A program made the translations under genes and the position numbers. A DNA stretch of 6,022 nucleotides from Clostridia bacterium (lineage in GTDB: Bacteria > Bacillota_A > Clostridia > Lachnospirales > Lachnospiraceae), in NCBI GenBank assembly GCA_012515365.1, contig JAAYYM010000418.1, positions 1 to 6,022 on the forward strand, read 5' to 3'. Under the pieces are notes generated by a model. The model was given only the letters and a program-made list of their open reading frames with translations. It made no database searches and was not told the DNA's origin. Position 1 is the first letter of the stretch, and each line of letters starts with the position of its first letter. Below, piece after piece: positions 4,421 to 6,022 of the stretch.

Positions 4421-6022
4421 TTAGATTTCTCTGGTTGCCCCACAAAGCCATTCCTGTTCTTTGTCCGTAAGGAACGGACATAACATGTTTCGTACAACTT
4501 TATGATACTGATTCAGCCATTTAATTTCTTCTTCGGACAACTCTTCTTTACAGATTGCATCCAGATCAAACGGAATCAGTGTCAGGTCTTCAAAACCAAG
4601 ATATCTGCCCCACTCGTTCTGCTGTTTCTCCACACATAACAGTGCATTTTCCAAACGTATTCCATGTGAGTTTTCTATATAAATACCAGGTTCATCTGAT
4701 GTCACCATATTGGGTTCTATAACAACGTCAGGTAAATGTGGACTCCTCTTCCATCGAAAAGCCTGCGGCCCCTCATGCACACATAAATAGCATCCGATCC
4801 CATGCCCAGTTCCGTGTCTGTAATCAAGAAATGCTTTCCAGATTGGCGTGCGTGCCAGAATGTCCAGATTGGTACCTGTGCAGCCATGTATAAATACTGC
4901 ATGTGACAGCTGCAGATTCCCTTTCAGAACTAATGTGTAATGCTTCTTATCTTCCTCTTTCAGCTCTCCCATTGCTATCGTGCGGGTCATGTCTGTAGTC
5001 GCATACCGATACTGACCGCCTGCATCGATCAACAAAAAACCTTTTTTCTGAATGATTTTATCGTGCAAGACTGACGGCGTATAATGCACAATAGCAGCAT
5101 GTTCCCCATATGCTGAAATCGTTTCAAAAGAAGGTTCCAAATACTCCGGTATTTTAGTTCTGATTGCTTCTAGCTCCTGACTCACAGCTAGTTCAGTCAG
5201 ATCTTTTTTCTCCTTCATCGTCTGCTTCAATCGATAAATTAGTTTTGTTACTGCAACTCCATCTAAAAGATGAGCACGCTTGATCTGTTCAATTTCTGTT
5301 TGATTTTTGATCTGTTTTGGTATCAGCTGATAATTGGAGACGAAAGCTACCTCTTGCGTCTGTTTTAAAAGAGAATACAAGCGAAAGCATGTTTGTAGGG
5401 GATCGACATATACGGTTTTCACTTCTTCATTTTTTAATAAGTGTGGCAGCTCATCTTCCACTGTGTCATATTCATACAGGTCAATTCCATCCTGTATCAA
5501 AAGTTCTTTATCCTCTTTCTTCACTGCCTTCAAGGAGACAAACAAGGCAACTGTTTTTCGTGTCAGAAGTGCATACGACAATGCGACAGGATGATAAATA
5601 ATATCATGCCCTCTCATATTGAAAAGCCACATGATCGAATCAAGATCAGAAAGAAATAATGCACTGTCTTTCGTATTGAATGATTTCCGGATTTGCCCGA
5701 TTTTATCCCTCCTGCTTTCACCAGCTATTGTGGTATCAAGCAGATAAATCGGTTCATGCTTAAGTAATGGCCTGTCTGCCCATAATTCACCTATTAGATC
5801 ATAATGACTAAGAAGTGTGATTTCACTTTTGCAAATCTTTTCAAGACGTTCTCCCATGCTCTGAGAAAGGATGGAACCATTCACACCTATTCGTTCGCCT
5901 TTCTTAACATGACTGCTTAAGTATTGTTCTAGGGATGGTACCTCCGGCTCCATTTTATACAGTACAAATTCAGAGTCTGCAAGCTCCTGTTTTGCTTGCA
6001 GATAATATCTTCCATCGGTCCA
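4421..6022 (-). CDS. pepP: M24B family Xaa-Pro aminopeptidase, N-terminus cut by the window edge
   Basis: The last 533 residues of a cytosolic metallo-aminopeptidase that removes the N-terminal residue from peptides with proline in second position. The frame is open to base 6022. The residues before the internal Met at 5953 read WTDGRYYLQAKQEL, the typical DGRY block of the creatinase/prolidase N-terminal domain, so 5953 is not the start. The layout suggests the three-domain type of about 590-600 residues (like eukaryotic aminopeptidase P): two creatinase-like N domains, then the pita-bread catalytic domain. Counting from the window edge, all five dinuclear metal ligands are present: Asp333 (LIDAG), Asp344 (TTDMTRT), His407 (HGTGHGIG), Glu444 (SDEPGIY) and Glu458 (GIRLEN). 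The conserved AAIVHYTP (His313) and VHEGP are also there. No terminator is visible between its TAA and the pckA promoter. The symbol marks the family; E. coli PepP itself is shorter. Confidence 0.93.
   Translation of the reverse strand, partial: WTDGRYYLQAKQELADSEFVLYKMEPEVPSLEQYLSSHVKKGERIGVNGSILSQSMGERLEKICKSEITLLSHYDLIGELWADRPLLKHEPIYLLDTTIAGESRRDKIGQIRKSFNTKDSALFLSDLDSIMWLFNMRGHDIIYHPVALSYALLTRKTVALFVSLKAVKKEDKELLIQDGIDLYEYDTVEDELPHLLKNEEVKTVYVDPLQTCFRLYSLLKQTQEVAFVSNYQLIPKQIKNQTEIEQIKRAHLLDGVAVTKLIYRLKQTMKEKKDLTELAVSQELEAIRTKIPEYLEPSFETISAYGEHAAIVHYTPSVLHDKIIQKKGFLLIDAGGQYRYATTDMTRTIAMGELKEEDKKHYTLVLKGNLQLSHAVFIHGCTGTNLDILARTPIWKAFLDYRHGTGHGIGCYLCVHEGPQAFRWKRSPHLPDVVIEPNMVTSDEPGIYIENSHGIRLENALLCVEKQQNEWGRYLGFEDLTLIPFDLDAICKEELSEEEIKWLNQYHKVVRNMLCPFLTDKEQEWLCGATREI

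Noticed and set aside
5317..5659. Three overlapping plus-strand open frames
   Set aside because: All are antisense shadows of the aminopeptidase gene, with low-complexity translations and no family features.
1..6022. Mobile element, CRISPR array, toxin-antitoxin or defence island
   Set aside because: No direct repeats with spacers, transposase or integrase motifs, or paired small toxin/antitoxin frames are seen; all genes are co-oriented chromosomal housekeeping or sporulation genes.

Overview
The window looks like the chromosome of a low-GC, spore-forming Firmicute, most likely a clostridial gut anaerobe of the Lachnospiraceae type. The grounds are AT-rich sequence, strong AGGAGG ribosome sites, an ATP-dependent PEP carboxykinase and a SpoIID-family sporulation protein. 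The placement is inferred from gene content; no database was searched. Every gene supported here lies on the minus strand, so transcription runs from high to low coordinates.

In transcription order: (1) 6022-4421 is a 5'-truncated M24 family Xaa-Pro aminopeptidase (pepP-like) that enters from the right edge. (2) 4420-4249 is a gap with a good sigma-A promoter and a structured leader for (3) pckA, PEP carboxykinase (ATP), 4248-2536, which ends in a strong intrinsic terminator. (4) About 2401-2089 is a stand-alone non-coding RNA unit with its own promoter and terminator. Its fold and sequence identify it as 6S RNA (ssrS), the RNA mimic of an open promoter that binds the sigma-A RNA polymerase holoenzyme. 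(5) 2024-1996 is a candidate sigma-E (mother-cell sporulation) promoter in front of (6) a SpoIID/LytB-family peptidoglycan lytic transglycosylase, 1967-453. That gene overlaps by 4 bases (ATGA) with (7) a YihY/BrkB-family membrane protein that runs off the left edge.

The window therefore holds at least three separate transcription units with different logic: central carbon metabolism (pckA), a global polymerase regulator RNA (6S), and a probable sporulation operon (spoIID-like plus yihY-like). No mobile element, CRISPR array, tRNA, rRNA or phage gene is visible. The 568-base stretch between the spoIID-like start and the pckA stop is not empty: it holds the pckA terminator, the whole 6S RNA unit and the spoIID promoter. 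I see no wholly new system. The most useful results are the 6S RNA with a predicted product-RNA start site, the sigma-E promoter that fixes the spoIID start, and the translational coupling of a YihY protein to a sporulation enzyme.
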